A DNA stretch of 64,000 nucleotides. It comes from Colwellia piezophila ATCC BAA-637 (GTDB taxonomy: Bacteria; Pseudomonadota; Gammaproteobacteria; Enterobacterales; Alteromonadaceae). The first letter of the stretch is position 1, and every line of letters begins with the position of its first letter. The translations under genes were made by a program, and so were the position numbers. Location of the stretch: contig NZ_KB905164.1 in NCBI RefSeq assembly GCF_000378625.1, positions 248,001 to 312,000 of the forward strand, written 5' to 3'. Shown piece after piece: positions 46,981 through 57,165 of this stretch. Below the pieces are notes generated by a model. It made no database searches, was not told where the DNA came from, and saw nothing but the letters and a program-made list of their open reading frames with translations.

Positions 46981-49900
46981 TTGAATTTAATTAAGTGTTT
47001 AAAAAAGGGTAAATTTAAAATCAAAACAAGTGCTACCTTTATATTTTTTTTGGTTAGCGTATTGAGCTTTTCAGCTCAAATTATCGCGAACGAAATAAAA
47101 GCAGATATAAAGCCAGCTATAACACATGAGTTAGAGTCATTAAATATTGCTCTGCCAAAAATGTTATCAACAAAAAACAAACGCATTCACAGTGCTTTGG
47201 TTAAGTTATGGCAAGAATGGGCAATGCAACTCAACATTCAGCCACACTTTATTGAACTTAACTATGAAGAAGCACTTTTAGCATTAGATAATGGCGATAT
47301 AGATGTCATAGCTATCGGTCAGTATGAAAAACAATATAAAAACAAATACTACTTTTCTTTACCCCTAATTAAGGAACAAGGGGTTCTCTATCAGCTTAAG
47401 AGCACTCAAAGTAAAGTAAAAGCCACACAACCTACCTCTTTAGCCATACATGGTCCTTTTTATATAAATGATATTTTTACTGACCAAAAAAGTATGCAAG
47501 TAACCTTTAATACTGACCTTAGTTACATTCTTGCTCAACAAACAACCTATGATTATATTTATTCTACTCACCCTAATGAATTCGAAAAAACCAAAAGATA
47601 TCAAGACTACCAACGTGTTAAAAAACATTTTAATCCTACATTGATACGAGCCGTGTTTGCTAAGAATAAACGCCAACAAGCCCTCGCTTATAATGAAGGC
47701 ATCAGGAAATTTGATCGTTCCTTTGCACAGGGAAGATTAAATTTATATAGCGAAGGGAAAGAAGCCTCTTTTGAAATGCTATTAGGTCACTATTTATCTC
47801 AGATATCGATTGAACAACAAGAATTCCTTATTGATAACCCGGTAGTTACTTACGGTATTGTTGGCATTGGTTATCCACCTTATCAAGTTTTTGAAGATGG
47901 CGTATTAACTGGATTAACAGGGGATAAACAAGTATTGATTAGTAAACGAATTGGCATCACTTTTGAGCCAGTATTTTTCACTTCATTTGACCAAGCCCAA
48001 ACAGCTATTAAAGAGCAAAAAATTGATTTTTTACCCCTTGTTTATAAAACTGAGCAGCGCAGAAAATATTACTCCTTTACCACGGCCATTGGCGAATCAC
48101 AGCTAGCGATAATAAGCAGGCATGATGACAAAATAAATTCATTGAACGCACTCGCTAATACAAGAATAGCGGTAATAAAAGGCCATTTACACTCAAAAAT
48201 AATGGAGAATAAAGTACCTAGCGGCCAGTTTATTTATTTTGATAGACCAGAAGACGCTTTATTAGCAATCAATAATAATCAAGCAGATGCGTATATTGGT
48301 GAGCTATCGAACGCTATATATTTAGCTAACAACCTAAAACTAAATGCTTTATATTTTCACATGAGTGAAGACTTCAATACAATTTCCTTTTTTAGAATGG
48401 CAACCACACATTCAAATGCCATTTTAAAAGATATTTTGAATTTAGGTTTGAGTTTAATCAATGATGTAGAGGCTAGAGAAATCAAGAATAAATGGATAAA
48501 TACTACGCTAGTGGTACAAGCTGATGATCATCGTTATCAAGAGCTGATTGATATAATACTAATGATTACAGCATTAATTATCATTACCCTGGTACTTTAT
48601 ATGCTCTATCGCTACCGACAGAAATTAATTGATGTTAAATACAAGCAACATATCGAGCGAGCATTAGAAGAAGCAAGAAAGGCGAGAGATGAAGCGGAAC
48701 AGTCGGCGAGCGCTAAAACAGATTTTTTAGCGCGTATGAGCCATGAAATCCGCACCCCGATGAATGGCGTACTTGGTATGGCTGAAGCAATGAGCTTTAC
48801 GCGACTCAAGCCGGATCAAAGTGAATTACTTGACACCTTAAATAGTTCTGCAAAAAGTCTAATGACTTTACTCAACGACATCCTTGATTTCTCAAAAATG
48901 GATGCCGGTAAACTAACCTTAGAGTCGACACCAATAAATCTAGAAGAGCTAGCAAATGCAGCAATGAACAATTTCCGATATAAAGCTGAATCTCGTGGTT
49001 TACAGCTTAACATCAACATTGACGATACCATTAAATACAATTATTTAAGTGATCCTACTCGGCTATTGCAAGTGCTGAATAATTTAATTTCCAATTCAAT
49101 CAAGTTCACTGAGCATGGCTTCATACAACTTTCTATACGACAATTACCTCAATCGTTGCCAAATAATGATAAATGGCACGATATTGTTTTTGAAATAAAA
49201 GACAGCGGCATAGGTATTGCCCAAGAAAAAACCGGCTCTTTATTTACCCCTTTTGTACAAGCAGAACAAGATACTACCCGCAAGTTCGGCGGCACTGGCC
49301 TAGGTTTGAGTATTTGCAAAGAGATAATTGACACAATGGCAGGCACTATATCTGTCTCGTCAATTATCAATGTGGGTAGTTTATTTACCATAAATGTGCC
49401 ATTAGCTCCTTGCCTAGAGCAACCAAAAACGGCGCTTAATATGTTCAGACCTGCATCATTAAGTGAAATTAGAAACAATACATTACCGCCATTAAAGGTT
49501 TTGTTAGCGGAAGACAACCCGGTTAACCGTAAAGTTATAGCCGGCCAGTTAAAGCAGTTAGATATTCAGTGTGATATTGCCGAAAACGGCTTAATCGCTT
49601 ACCAAATGTATCAGAAGAGTGACTACGATATTATTTTGTCTGACTGTCATATGCCTGAAATGGATGGTTTTACCTTAGCAAGCATGGTATCAACAGAGCG
49701 TAAAAACAATAAACCCTGGTTAATTGCCATTACCGCTGATGCCCTTGAAGGCGCAGTACAAAGTTGTATGGATTCAGGCTTTGATGATTATTTAGCTAAA
49801 CCTTGCCCGATAAGTAGTTTAAAAGCAAAACTTGAAATAGCAACTTCGGCATTGTTATTAGAGCAACCAAAAGGCTTTAAGGAAGAGACTATCCTGCAAG

Positions 49901-50331
49901 AAAACGATTTAACGAGTGCTTCAGTAATACTAAAAGCTAACTCAACAAAAACAAACACCGCTATACCGACCACACAACACCTTAACCGTGAAACTACTTT
50001 AGAGCTTACTGGTGAAGATATTGAATTAACGCTAGACATTCTAGAGGCCTATTTAACTAACAACGATGATTTCAATGACTTAATTGATGCACATCAGCAA
50101 TCTCAATTATCCAAGGTTAAAGATATCGGCCATAAAATAAAAAGTGCTATTAGATACCTTGGCGCTAATGAATTAGCCAATATAGCTGAAACAATTGAAG
50201 AATATTCAGCGAATGAAAAGTCCAATCAGTTAAATGAACTCATTGAGACGTTAGGAAAAGGATTAGAACGCTTAACGGAAGAAGTAAATCATTGGTGTGA
50301 TGAAATAAGACACAAAGAGGCAATAAAGTAA
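46981..50331 (+). CDS. VieS-like hybrid sensor kinase with two solute-binding domains and HPt
   Basis: A 1116-residue kinase starting at TTG, with GGGG about 9 bases upstream. After a signal/TM at about 15-35 come two periplasmic SBP_bac_3-like domains (about 45-265 and 285-505), a transmembrane helix (about 522-545), HisKA with FLARMSHEIRTPMNG (H near 588), an ATPase domain with N, G1 and G2 boxes (NLISNSIKF, DSGIGI, GGTGLGLSI), a receiver (D in IILSDCHMPEMDG) and a C-terminal HPt domain with GHKIKSA. It probably senses a small periplasmic ligand and drives the VieA/VieB-like regulators. The next kinase gene overlaps its stop as TAATG. Confidence 0.92.
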   Translation: MNLIKCLKKGKFKIKTSATFIFFLVSVLSFSAQIIANEIKADIKPAITHELESLNIALPKMLSTKNKRIHSALVKLWQEWAMQLNIQPHFIELNYEEALLALDNGDIDVIAIGQYEKQYKNKYYFSLPLIKEQGVLYQLKSTQSKVKATQPTSLAIHGPFYINDIFTDQKSMQVTFNTDLSYILAQQTTYDYIYSTHPNEFEKTKRYQDYQRVKKHFNPTLIRAVFAKNKRQQALAYNEGIRKFDRSFAQGRLNLYSEGKEASFEMLLGHYLSQISIEQQEFLIDNPVVTYGIVGIGYPPYQVFEDGVLTGLTGDKQVLISKRIGITFEPVFFTSFDQAQTAIKEQKIDFLPLVYKTEQRRKYYSFTTAIGESQLAIISRHDDKINSLNALANTRIAVIKGHLHSKIMENKVPSGQFIYFDRPEDALLAINNNQADAYIGELSNAIYLANNLKLNALYFHMSEDFNTISFFRMATTHSNAILKDILNLGLSLINDVEAREIKNKWINTTLVVQADDHRYQELIDIILMITALIIITLVLYMLYRYRQKLIDVKYKQHIERALEEARKARDEAEQSASAKTDFLARMSHEIRTPMNGVLGMAEAMSFTRLKPDQSELLDTLNSSAKSLMTLLNDILDFSKMDAGKLTLESTPINLEELANAAMNNFRYKAESRGLQLNINIDDTIKYNYLSDPTRLLQVLNNLISNSIKFTEHGFIQLSIRQLPQSLPNNDKWHDIVFEIKDSGIGIAQEKTGSLFTPFVQAEQDTTRKFGGTGLGLSICKEIIDTMAGTISVSSIINVGSLFTINVPLAPCLEQPKTALNMFRPASLSEIRNNTLPPLKVLLAEDNPVNRKVIAGQLKQLDIQCDIAENGLIAYQMYQKSDYDIILSDCHMPEMDGFTLASMVSTERKNNKPWLIAITADALEGAVQSCMDSGFDDYLAKPCPISSLKAKLEIATSALLLEQPKGFKEETILQENDLTSASVILKANSTKTNTAIPTTQHLNRETTLELTGEDIELTLDILEAYLTNNDDFNDLIDAHQQSQLSKVKDIGHKIKSAIRYLGANELANIAETIEEYSANEKSNQLNELIETLGKGLERLTEEVNHWCDEIRHKEAIK

Positions 50332-52640
50332 TGGCTTCGATATTTAAACCTAAAGTAGCATTGATGATGGCTATACCACTGGTGCTCATTATTGCGCTGC
50401 AATTTTATTTTCAATATAAAATGGAACTTCAGGCAAAAATATCCACAGGTCGAGACATATACTCTTTATTAAAAACAACAGAGCAAGCACTTATTTCCTG
50501 GAGTAAAATGGTAAAAACTGATGTATTTCTTGCTGCAAATGATACGAGCGTTCGTCAGCAAACACTACAATTAATTAAAGCCGATAAAGATAAAGAGCAA
50601 CAACAGTTTTTAACTGCGCAAAACAATTTAAAAGAACTGTTTTCTAATGCCATAGCACATAGAGAATACGTCGGGTTTTCTATTATTTCACCTCAAATGA
50701 AAATATTATCATCAAACTATAACAAGAAAAACCATTGGACTATTGACCTAGAAAAAAAAGTAAACCTGCTTTCTTTGACCTTTAAAGGTCAACCGCAGTT
50801 TCACTTTCCTCCCTACAAATATAACGGCCTTATAAACCAAAACGACCAAGTTACAAAAAACACCACTTTGTTAGTAAGCTCCCCTATTTATGATGACGAT
50901 AATAATATTGTTGCCGCTATGGTGTTAACTTACGATCCTTCATCTACCTTGATGCCTTTGCTAAAGCAAGCACAAACAGGGACTTCAGGTGAAACTTACC
51001 TTATTAACAAATCGGGTGAGATGCTCAATCCAAGTCGTTTTATAAGTAGTAAATTCGACAAGGGCGCCTCGTCAAATAATAATTACGCTTTGATCGCTTC
51101 ACAGCTGAATGCGAACAATTTAGGGCAACAGTTAGAGGCTTATCTAGATTATCGTGGCATAGAGGTTATCGGGAGTTGGCTTTGGTTATCCGAACTAGAG
51201 TTTGGTTTAGTAACCGAAATTGATTTAAGTGAGGCAATATCGAGTAGTGAAGATGGAGTCAATTTTATCCGACTATTTTCGGCTGTTTTTATCTGCCTAC
51301 TCATCTACATTTATAGTTTAATCGCCGTGTATGGTAATCGCTTAATTAATCATAAGCGCAAAGTAAATGCGTTGAATGATAAACTTAAAGATTCTAATGT
51401 TAATTTAGAAGATAAAGTCGTCGAGCGTACCAAAGCAGCAAAAGTGGCCGTAATAGCTAAAGGCGATTTCCTTGCAAAAATGAGTCATGAAATCCGAACA
51501 CCGTTCAATGGTATATTAGGTATGATAGAAGCGTTAGGATTTACCCAAACAAGTGAAGAACAAAAAGATTTATTAGCAACACTCAATTCATCTTCCAAAC
51601 ACTTATTGAGGTTATTTAATGACCTACTTGATTTTTCTCAACTAGACAAACAACAGTTAACGCTAAAAGAAACGCCAACACAACTGCACGATATTTTTGA
51701 CGATATAGTCAAAGAATATCAACAACAAATAACAGACAAAAACATCTTTTTTTCTACTTACTACGACAAGTCTATTGCCCCTTATGTGTTGGCAGACTCT
51801 TCAAGGTTAACTCAAGCAATAGGGAATTTAATGACAAATGCGGTAAAATTCACCTCACAAGGGAAAATTACCTTCACAATAAAAGCACTTATTAATCAGC
51901 ATAATGAAATTTCAAACGATAGTCATACTAGTACTAAAAACAATGTTCAAAACAATGTCCAAAAAATTGAAATTCGTGTAAGTGATACCGGACTCGGTAT
52001 TAGCAAAGAGAAAAAGGCAGGGTTATTTCAACCTTTCATTCAAGCAGAAAATAACAGTACAAGGTCATACGATGGTTCAGGCTTAGGATTGAGTATTTGT
52101 TACGAATTAGTAAATTTGATGTCAGGAAAAATATCAGTGCAGTCAGAGTTAGGCTTAGGTTCAACATTTGTTATGACGTTAACTTTACCCTTAACAAAGC
52201 CGACCAGCACTGTTTTTTCTGACCCCTTAAAAAGTAGTGAACTAAAAGAAAAGAAATTGACTTCACTTAATGGCTTAGCCTTAAAAGTATTAGTAGCAGA
52301 AGATCACCCGGTAAACCAAAAAGTTATTGTTGGACAATTGAAACAACTAGGTATTACCGCCGATGTGGCCAGTGACGGACTGATTGCTTATGAAAAATGT
52401 CAGCAAAAAAGCTATGATATTGTCCTGTCGGATTGTCATATGCCTAACATGGATGGCTTTGAATTTGTTACAAAAATAATGAATAGTAACATGAAAGAAA
52501 AACCATTAATTATTGCAATTACCGCTGATTCAGTAAGTGGCATAAAAGAAAAATGTCTAGAAGTAGGTTTTGTAAATTATTTAAGAAAGCCATTCACCAT
52601 CAATCAATTAGAGCAAAAAATAGTTGAAGCCTTTGAATAA
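50331..52640 (+). CDS. hybrid sensor histidine kinase, coupled to the VieS-like kinase
   Basis: A 769-residue kinase with an N-terminal helix (about 8-27), a periplasmic Cache-like domain (about 40-315), a second helix (about 318-338), HisKA with FLAKMSHEIRTPFNG (about 380), an ATPase domain and a receiver (IVLSDCHMPNMDG) but no HPt. It resembles the upstream kinase closely from HisKA to receiver, so the two are paralogues with different sensors. Lacking its own HPt, it may pass phosphate through the neighbour's HPt. Its ATG overlaps the upstream stop codon. It ends 16 bp before the convergent Crp/Fnr-like gene. Confidence 0.92.
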   Translation: MASIFKPKVALMMAIPLVLIIALQFYFQYKMELQAKISTGRDIYSLLKTTEQALISWSKMVKTDVFLAANDTSVRQQTLQLIKADKDKEQQQFLTAQNNLKELFSNAIAHREYVGFSIISPQMKILSSNYNKKNHWTIDLEKKVNLLSLTFKGQPQFHFPPYKYNGLINQNDQVTKNTTLLVSSPIYDDDNNIVAAMVLTYDPSSTLMPLLKQAQTGTSGETYLINKSGEMLNPSRFISSKFDKGASSNNNYALIASQLNANNLGQQLEAYLDYRGIEVIGSWLWLSELEFGLVTEIDLSEAISSSEDGVNFIRLFSAVFICLLIYIYSLIAVYGNRLINHKRKVNALNDKLKDSNVNLEDKVVERTKAAKVAVIAKGDFLAKMSHEIRTPFNGILGMIEALGFTQTSEEQKDLLATLNSSSKHLLRLFNDLLDFSQLDKQQLTLKETPTQLHDIFDDIVKEYQQQITDKNIFFSTYYDKSIAPYVLADSSRLTQAIGNLMTNAVKFTSQGKITFTIKALINQHNEISNDSHTSTKNNVQNNVQKIEIRVSDTGLGISKEKKAGLFQPFIQAENNSTRSYDGSGLGLSICYELVNLMSGKISVQSELGLGSTFVMTLTLPLTKPTSTVFSDPLKSSELKEKKLTSLNGLALKVLVAEDHPVNQKVIVGQLKQLGITADVASDGLIAYEKCQQKSYDIVLSDCHMPNMDGFEFVTKIMNSNMKEKPLIIAITADSVSGIKEKCLEVGFVNYLRKPFTINQLEQKIVEAFE

Positions 52641-52656
52641 ATTGATATTAAAAATA

Positions 52657-53385
52657 TTAGCATGATTGATATTCACTAATGAATTGTCGAGGATCCCGTA
52701 AACTAACATTGAGATTGTTTAAGCGAGCAGCTAGCTTAGGCAAGTTAATAATGCGTAAGCTCCCACGCGTTATTTCAATTTCTTCGGCAATTTCCAACGC
52801 TTTTAGTACTTCATTAACCCGAGGTCGAGAAATGCCTGACAAGAAAGCTAGTTGTTGTTGAGAAATTTTGATGGGGGGTATTTCATCATCTTTTTTAGGG
52901 TGTAGCACAAGCAGTTCCAGTAGAGAAAAAACAATACGCATTTCTTTATCGTGTATCACTGTTGCTGCTGCTTGCGTCCATTTTTTTAATGATTTTTGAG
53001 CAATGTAAAATAAAAACTTAAACACTTCACTGTCTTGTTCAGCTAGCTTTAATAATAATTTTTTAGGGAATGCCATTAACACGACAGGAACAACCTCCTC
53101 GGAAGTATAAATGGGACGATATGATTCATCCATTACACCAGCACCAATCCAGTCTTGAGGTCCTATAACACCACCTACAGTCGCCGAAGTATCAAGTGTA
53201 GAGGTACTAAGTATTACAATGCCCTCAAAAAGATAACAAATACCGCTACTAAAGGGGTGTTTAGGTGACCCGCCTAAAGATGTAATTCCATCTTTAAAAC
53301 TGGCTATAGAAAGTAAGCTTTTTTTTAACGTTAAACTTAGTTCACACGGCCAAGCAATATCATCGATAGTTATATTTTTTACCAT
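52657..53385 (-). CDS. Crp/Fnr-family transcription regulator
   Basis: A 242-residue regulator with a cyclic-nucleotide-binding-type beta-roll at about 40-130 and a winged helix-turn-helix at about 165-225 (KISQQQLAFLSGISRPRVNEVLKAL). The cysteines of oxygen-sensing Fnr are not present, and the cNMP pocket motif is poorly conserved, so its signal is unknown. A long-armed inverted repeat sits about 30 bp upstream of its start and suggests autoregulation. Confidence 0.88.
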   Translation of the reverse strand: MVKNITIDDIAWPCELSLTLKKSLLSIASFKDGITSLGGSPKHPFSSGICYLFEGIVILSTSTLDTSATVGGVIGPQDWIGAGVMDESYRPIYTSEEVVPVVLMAFPKKLLLKLAEQDSEVFKFLFYIAQKSLKKWTQAAATVIHDKEMRIVFSLLELLVLHPKKDDEIPPIKISQQQLAFLSGISRPRVNEVLKALEIAEEIEITRGSLRIINLPKLAARLNNLNVSLRDPRQFISEYQSC

Positions 53386-53416
53386 TCATAAATTCCATTT
53401 ATTTTTAAATTTTTAT

Positions 53417-53473
53417 ACTCATGGAGAAAATATATCATTACCTTCATGTTCTAAAAACCAATTCTCCATGAGT
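53417..53473. promoter_or_regulatory. 12-15 bp inverted repeat upstream of the Crp/Fnr-like gene
   Basis: Arms 53417-53428 and 53462-53473 (ACTCATGGAGAA and its reverse complement) are identical over 12 bases, or 15 with one mismatch when extended outward, with a 33-base spacer. They lie 32-88 bp before the start codon, where an operator pair or a leader stem-loop is expected. The rest of the gap to 53890 shows no gene. Confidence 0.6.
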
Positions 53474-53890
53474 GTAGTTTAAATATTATCTCTATGCATA
53501 ACGGTATCTTTTAAAAATTTTTGCAGCTAATCACCCTTAATATCAACCTTAATACCCCTGCTCACTAAACAATTAATTTTGCAGGTATTTAGATGAAATA
53601 TTATTATTTATGTCTTTGGTTGCTAAAAAACGAACAGTAATCATCCAAAATATTTGCTTATTCTAGCTTCCGTAATGTGGTAATAGACTTTTCAGTATTA
53701 TCAAAACTGCTCGCTAAGAGCGAGAAATAGAGGGTTTATTTTTCTCTTCGGTTTTAAGAGCTGTTTACTTTTTATTTATTTTTACTAGCAGGGTTTTACT
53801 CATCGTTTATGATTTTCTCTCTATAGAAAAGTCGAAACCCTTCAATTAAACCTCCCCTTTTTGTAATAGTCGAGGTTGTCGTTTCATTTG

Positions 53891-54976
53891 TCAGGCCGTT
53901 TCAGTTACTGTCTTGGTATTTATAGTCAACAGTTCTGCTTGTGGTTTACCAAATAAATAACCTTGGCCAAATTTAATGCCCGCTCGTTTACAAGCTATGG
54001 CAATCTCCCGTGTTTCTATCCCCTCGGCGAGTAAAGATATTTTATTACTCTCGCACCAAGAACTAAAAAAGGAAATAAATGAAGCTACCTTAATTTCAAG
54101 CATTCTATCGGTGACTTTTTTATCTAATTTTAAAATTTCAGGTGAAAAATCAAGTAGCTGTAGAAGCCTATCATTACCGGAACCAATATCATCTAGTGCA
54201 ATACGGGTATTCAGTTTTTTAATATTTTCAATCAGTTCAATGTGATTAATGTTAACATCACCACGTTCGCACACTTCGATCACAAGCTTTTCAAGGAATT
54301 TTGTTTTCTTAAATGGTGCTAAAAGTTGCTCTATTTTATTAGAGTTAATTTCATCTACTTCAAAGTTTACTGAGATATATTGCTTCTCTGAAAGTTGCTT
54401 TGATTTTTTCTCTGCCAATAAGAGCATTTTTTCGGCAAGACGATAACTTCCCTGCCTTTCATTGAATAACTGAGGTAACCATTGAGGAATGGGGATAATT
54501 TTATTTTTTAATACTTTTCTGGCCAGTGCTTCATATCCTATTACTTTACTATCATTAAGACGAATAATAGGTTGGAAATAAGCGGTAATATCTTCAAGAG
54601 AACTTTGCACATCAAGCCAAGTAATAGCAGCCTTTAAATCATCAAAAAACTGTATATTGGTGAGGTCTTTCGCCTGCAGAATTTTCTTATGTAGATTAAA
54701 ATTATCAAGCGTGGGAGAGTATATGGCTATCTTAATGAATATGTTTTTATTTCTAAGCGCCCAGTCTTCTTGATGCACTTTACTGAGCAGTTTATCGATG
54801 TCTTCCTTCGAATTTAAACTGGATTCGGGCAATATTTTTATCAACAAATATTTACTTCTTGTTTTTGAAACCACAGAAATTATTTTACTTAATTGAGATA
54901 ATCGCTCCGCTAACTGAATACTTCCTGCTAAATTAATTTTCAAATAATTGTTTTTAACTTGTATCGTATTTGACAT
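53891..54976 (-). CDS. EAL-domain c-di-GMP phosphodiesterase
   Basis: A 361-residue protein. The first 120 residues are an unrecognised alpha/beta domain. The EAL domain covers about 125-350, with YFQPIIRLNDSKVIGYEALAR, VNFEVDE, LVIEVCERGD, IALDDIGSGNDRL, LLAEGIET and GQGYLFGKP. Some positions differ from the common EAL pattern (DDIGSGND for DDFGTGYS), so activity is probable but not certain. Stand-alone gene. Confidence 0.87.
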   Translation of the reverse strand: MSNTIQVKNNYLKINLAGSIQLAERLSQLSKIISVVSKTRSKYLLIKILPESSLNSKEDIDKLLSKVHQEDWALRNKNIFIKIAIYSPTLDNFNLHKKILQAKDLTNIQFFDDLKAAITWLDVQSSLEDITAYFQPIIRLNDSKVIGYEALARKVLKNKIIPIPQWLPQLFNERQGSYRLAEKMLLLAEKKSKQLSEKQYISVNFEVDEINSNKIEQLLAPFKKTKFLEKLVIEVCERGDVNINHIELIENIKKLNTRIALDDIGSGNDRLLQLLDFSPEILKLDKKVTDRMLEIKVASFISFFSSWCESNKISLLAEGIETREIAIACKRAGIKFGQGYLFGKPQAELLTINTKTVTETA

Positions 54977-55171
54977 ACCCGTTCCTTGGAATCACAAAAG
55001 GTCATCGACAGTCTAAGAGACTCATAAAAACTTTACACTTATTCCGCTAAACTTGAAAGGATAAACTAAAGGGCTCAGACTAAATAAATCATTTAAGGCC
55101 CCGGTGATATTGAAAAATCATTCCCTTTGCTGCATTTAATAGGCCTGCCCCACCAGTTGTTAACTCACAAC

Positions 55172-55738
55172 TCAATCGGCACGCTTTACATGAATAACTC
55201 TATCTTCCACAGCTTGCAGTAATGGCTCAAGCGCTTGAGGTGAAGAGTCAAACCAATAGTCCTTATCTTTTGCTAAGACTAAAGCGGGCATGCGTTTATG
55301 GTATTGACCGCACTTGTTATTAGGTTGGGTGGTTAAGGTTACCAGCTCGGTATGTTCATGTTGAAATAATATGCCCGCCATATACAAAGGCATTTTATTG
55401 GCATGTTCAAATAAATACTTAACTTTTTTACCGTCTTCAGTTCTCCATTCAAACCAGCCATTACATGGCACTAAGCACCTTTGGCTTTGGAACGCTTGTC
55501 TAAAGGTCGGCTTCATCGCTACCGTTTCAGCTTGCGCGTTAATAATCAGTTTCTTAGACCAATTCGGTTTTATCCCCCACAATGCATTAACTTGAGAGTA
55601 GCTTGAGTTGCCTTTAACTAAGGTAGCAACTGATTGGCTAGGGCTTAGGTTATTATTGCTATCCACGCTAAAATGGGTATTAAATAACTCACTTACTATC
55701 GGTGTAATGGCTTTATTGATACTAAATCGACCGCACAT
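55172..55738 (-). CDS. yedK: YedK/HMCES abasic-site protection protein
   Basis: A 188-residue SRAP-domain protein that forms a covalent thiazolidine link to abasic sites in single-stranded DNA. The ATG at 55738 is chosen because Cys2 (MCGRFSI) must become N-terminal after Met removal and because a GAGG site precedes it; a start 13 codons upstream is rejected. Other active-site parts are FRQAFQSQRCLVPCNGWFEW (catalytic Glu) and QYHKRMP (His). It follows umuC by 32 bp, so it belongs to the SOS operon umuD-umuC-yedK. It remains intact while both genes before it are broken. Confidence 0.93.
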   Translation of the reverse strand: MCGRFSINKAITPIVSELFNTHFSVDSNNNLSPSQSVATLVKGNSSYSQVNALWGIKPNWSKKLIINAQAETVAMKPTFRQAFQSQRCLVPCNGWFEWRTEDGKKVKYLFEHANKMPLYMAGILFQHEHTELVTLTTQPNNKCGQYHKRMPALVLAKDKDYWFDSSPQALEPLLQAVEDRVIHVKRAD

Positions 55739-55770
55739 ATTTACCTCAACTATTCCTTTAAAAAATTCCT

Positions 55771-57024
55771 TTAACAAAGAATCTTAGGGATCTCTGACCA
55801 TTTACTGGTATAACTTGGTGATAAGAAATTCCGTTTCATTGCCCACTTTTCATTTTTTTCAGCAGCCGCCACTTCAATAGTGCCGGAGCCATAGCGATGA
55901 TTTACATAATCATAACATTGCATTAGTTGTGGGTTGTTTACACTGACATTAAACAGTTCTTGTTGTACAAAAGTACTGTTTTTTAATTCAACCGCACCAA
56001 CGCCACAACGATAGAACATAACGCCAGCAGTGTAAATTTTTTCAAAAACATAACTAACCGCGGCAACGACCTTTAAGGTGTTATCTGTTGCGACGGGGAA
56101 TTCATAGATAAGCGATTGTTTATAATAATTGTCATCATGGGGAGAGCTTGATGCAAAAATAACTAAACGTTTAATTAAAGAGCCTTGTCGTCTGGCATTT
56201 TTAGCAACAATACTGGCATGACTTGATAAGGCAGCTTGGAGGCTATGTTTATCTGTTACACGTTGTCCAAAACTACGTGTAGAAAATAGCTCTTTTTTAT
56301 CTTGCCCTATATCATCCCAGTTTAAACACGGTATGCCATTAAGTTCGTTAACCGTACGCTCAACAACAACCCAAAACTGACTTTTCATCGATTTAGGTGA
56401 CTGATTGGCTAAATCCCAAGCGTTTTTAAGACCGAGTATACTTAAGCGTTTACCAAGCTTAGTGCCAATTCCCCAGACATCGGTAAGTAACATGCGAGAC
56501 AGTATTTCTTGACGAGAATTGTTGTCACTGATTACGGCAACCCCATCAAAGCCAGATAACTTTTTAGCAGCGTGATTAGCCGCTTTTGCTAGCGTTAAGG
56601 TAGCACCAAAGCCAACTCCCACCGGTAACCGTGTTTCACGTCAAACCGCTTTTCTTATGACATGGCCATATTCATGCCAATCATCAATACAAGCAAAGTT
56701 TCTAAAATGTAAAAAGGATTCATCTATAGAGTAAACGTAATGCCTATCTGAATACCGCGTGATAACATTCATCATTCTTTCACTTAGGTCAGCGTACAAT
56801 TCATAATTAGAAGAGCGAACAACGACATTGTGCTTTGCTAGAAAAGATTTTATCTTAAAATAAGGAATGAACTTAGGTACACCCAGTTCACGAGCCATGG
56901 GGCATACCGCACAGATACAACCGTCATTGTTGGTTAAAACAACCACTGGTTTATTTCGTATCGAGGGGTCAAAAACCTTTTCAACACGTGCATAAAAAGA
57001 AACCGCATCAATTAAAGCAAACAT
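55771..57024 (-). pseudogene. umuC: umuC, DNA polymerase V catalytic subunit, one nonsense codon
   Basis: The frame from the ATG at 57024 to the stop at 55771 spans 417 codons, the normal UmuC length, and is open apart from TGA at 56641-56643 (codon 128). There the family has tryptophan in the context RRAVWRETRLPVGVG; here it reads RKAV, stop, RETRLPVGVG. A single TGG-to-TGA change explains it. YSIDESF and NNDGC motifs survive, but CAVCPMARELG is already unlike the usual ARS-type sequence, which suggests relaxed selection. The 5' end lies in a tandem duplication. Confidence 0.9.
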
Positions 57025-57165
57025 GACAATAATAATATTGATAGGTTTTTATGTAATCTAAAGGAGACATTGACCACCCCTTCAACAGCATCAATTAAAC
57101 CAAACATGATAATAATTTTGGTAGGTTTTTATGTAATCTAAAAGACACGTTTACTACCCCTTCAA
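57005..57165. repeat. 80-bp tandem duplication at the umuD/umuC junction
   Basis: Unit A (57005-57085) and unit B (57088-57165) each contain the last codons of umuD and the start of umuC. The upstream copy of the umuC start therefore opens a short frame (MFGLIDAVEGVVNVSF and so on) that ends after about 28 codons, and only the second copy leads into umuC. The copies differ at about a fifth of positions, and the length difference is 3 bp. Confidence 0.8.

Noticed and set aside
49149..49517. 122-codon open frame opposite the VieS-like kinase
   Set aside because: Antisense to conserved ATPase and receiver domains, with no features of its own.
56641..56643. TGA in umuC as recoding (selenocysteine or read-through)
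   Set aside because: The family has tryptophan here, no selenocysteine insertion element is evident, other genes use TGA as stop, and umuD is broken as well.
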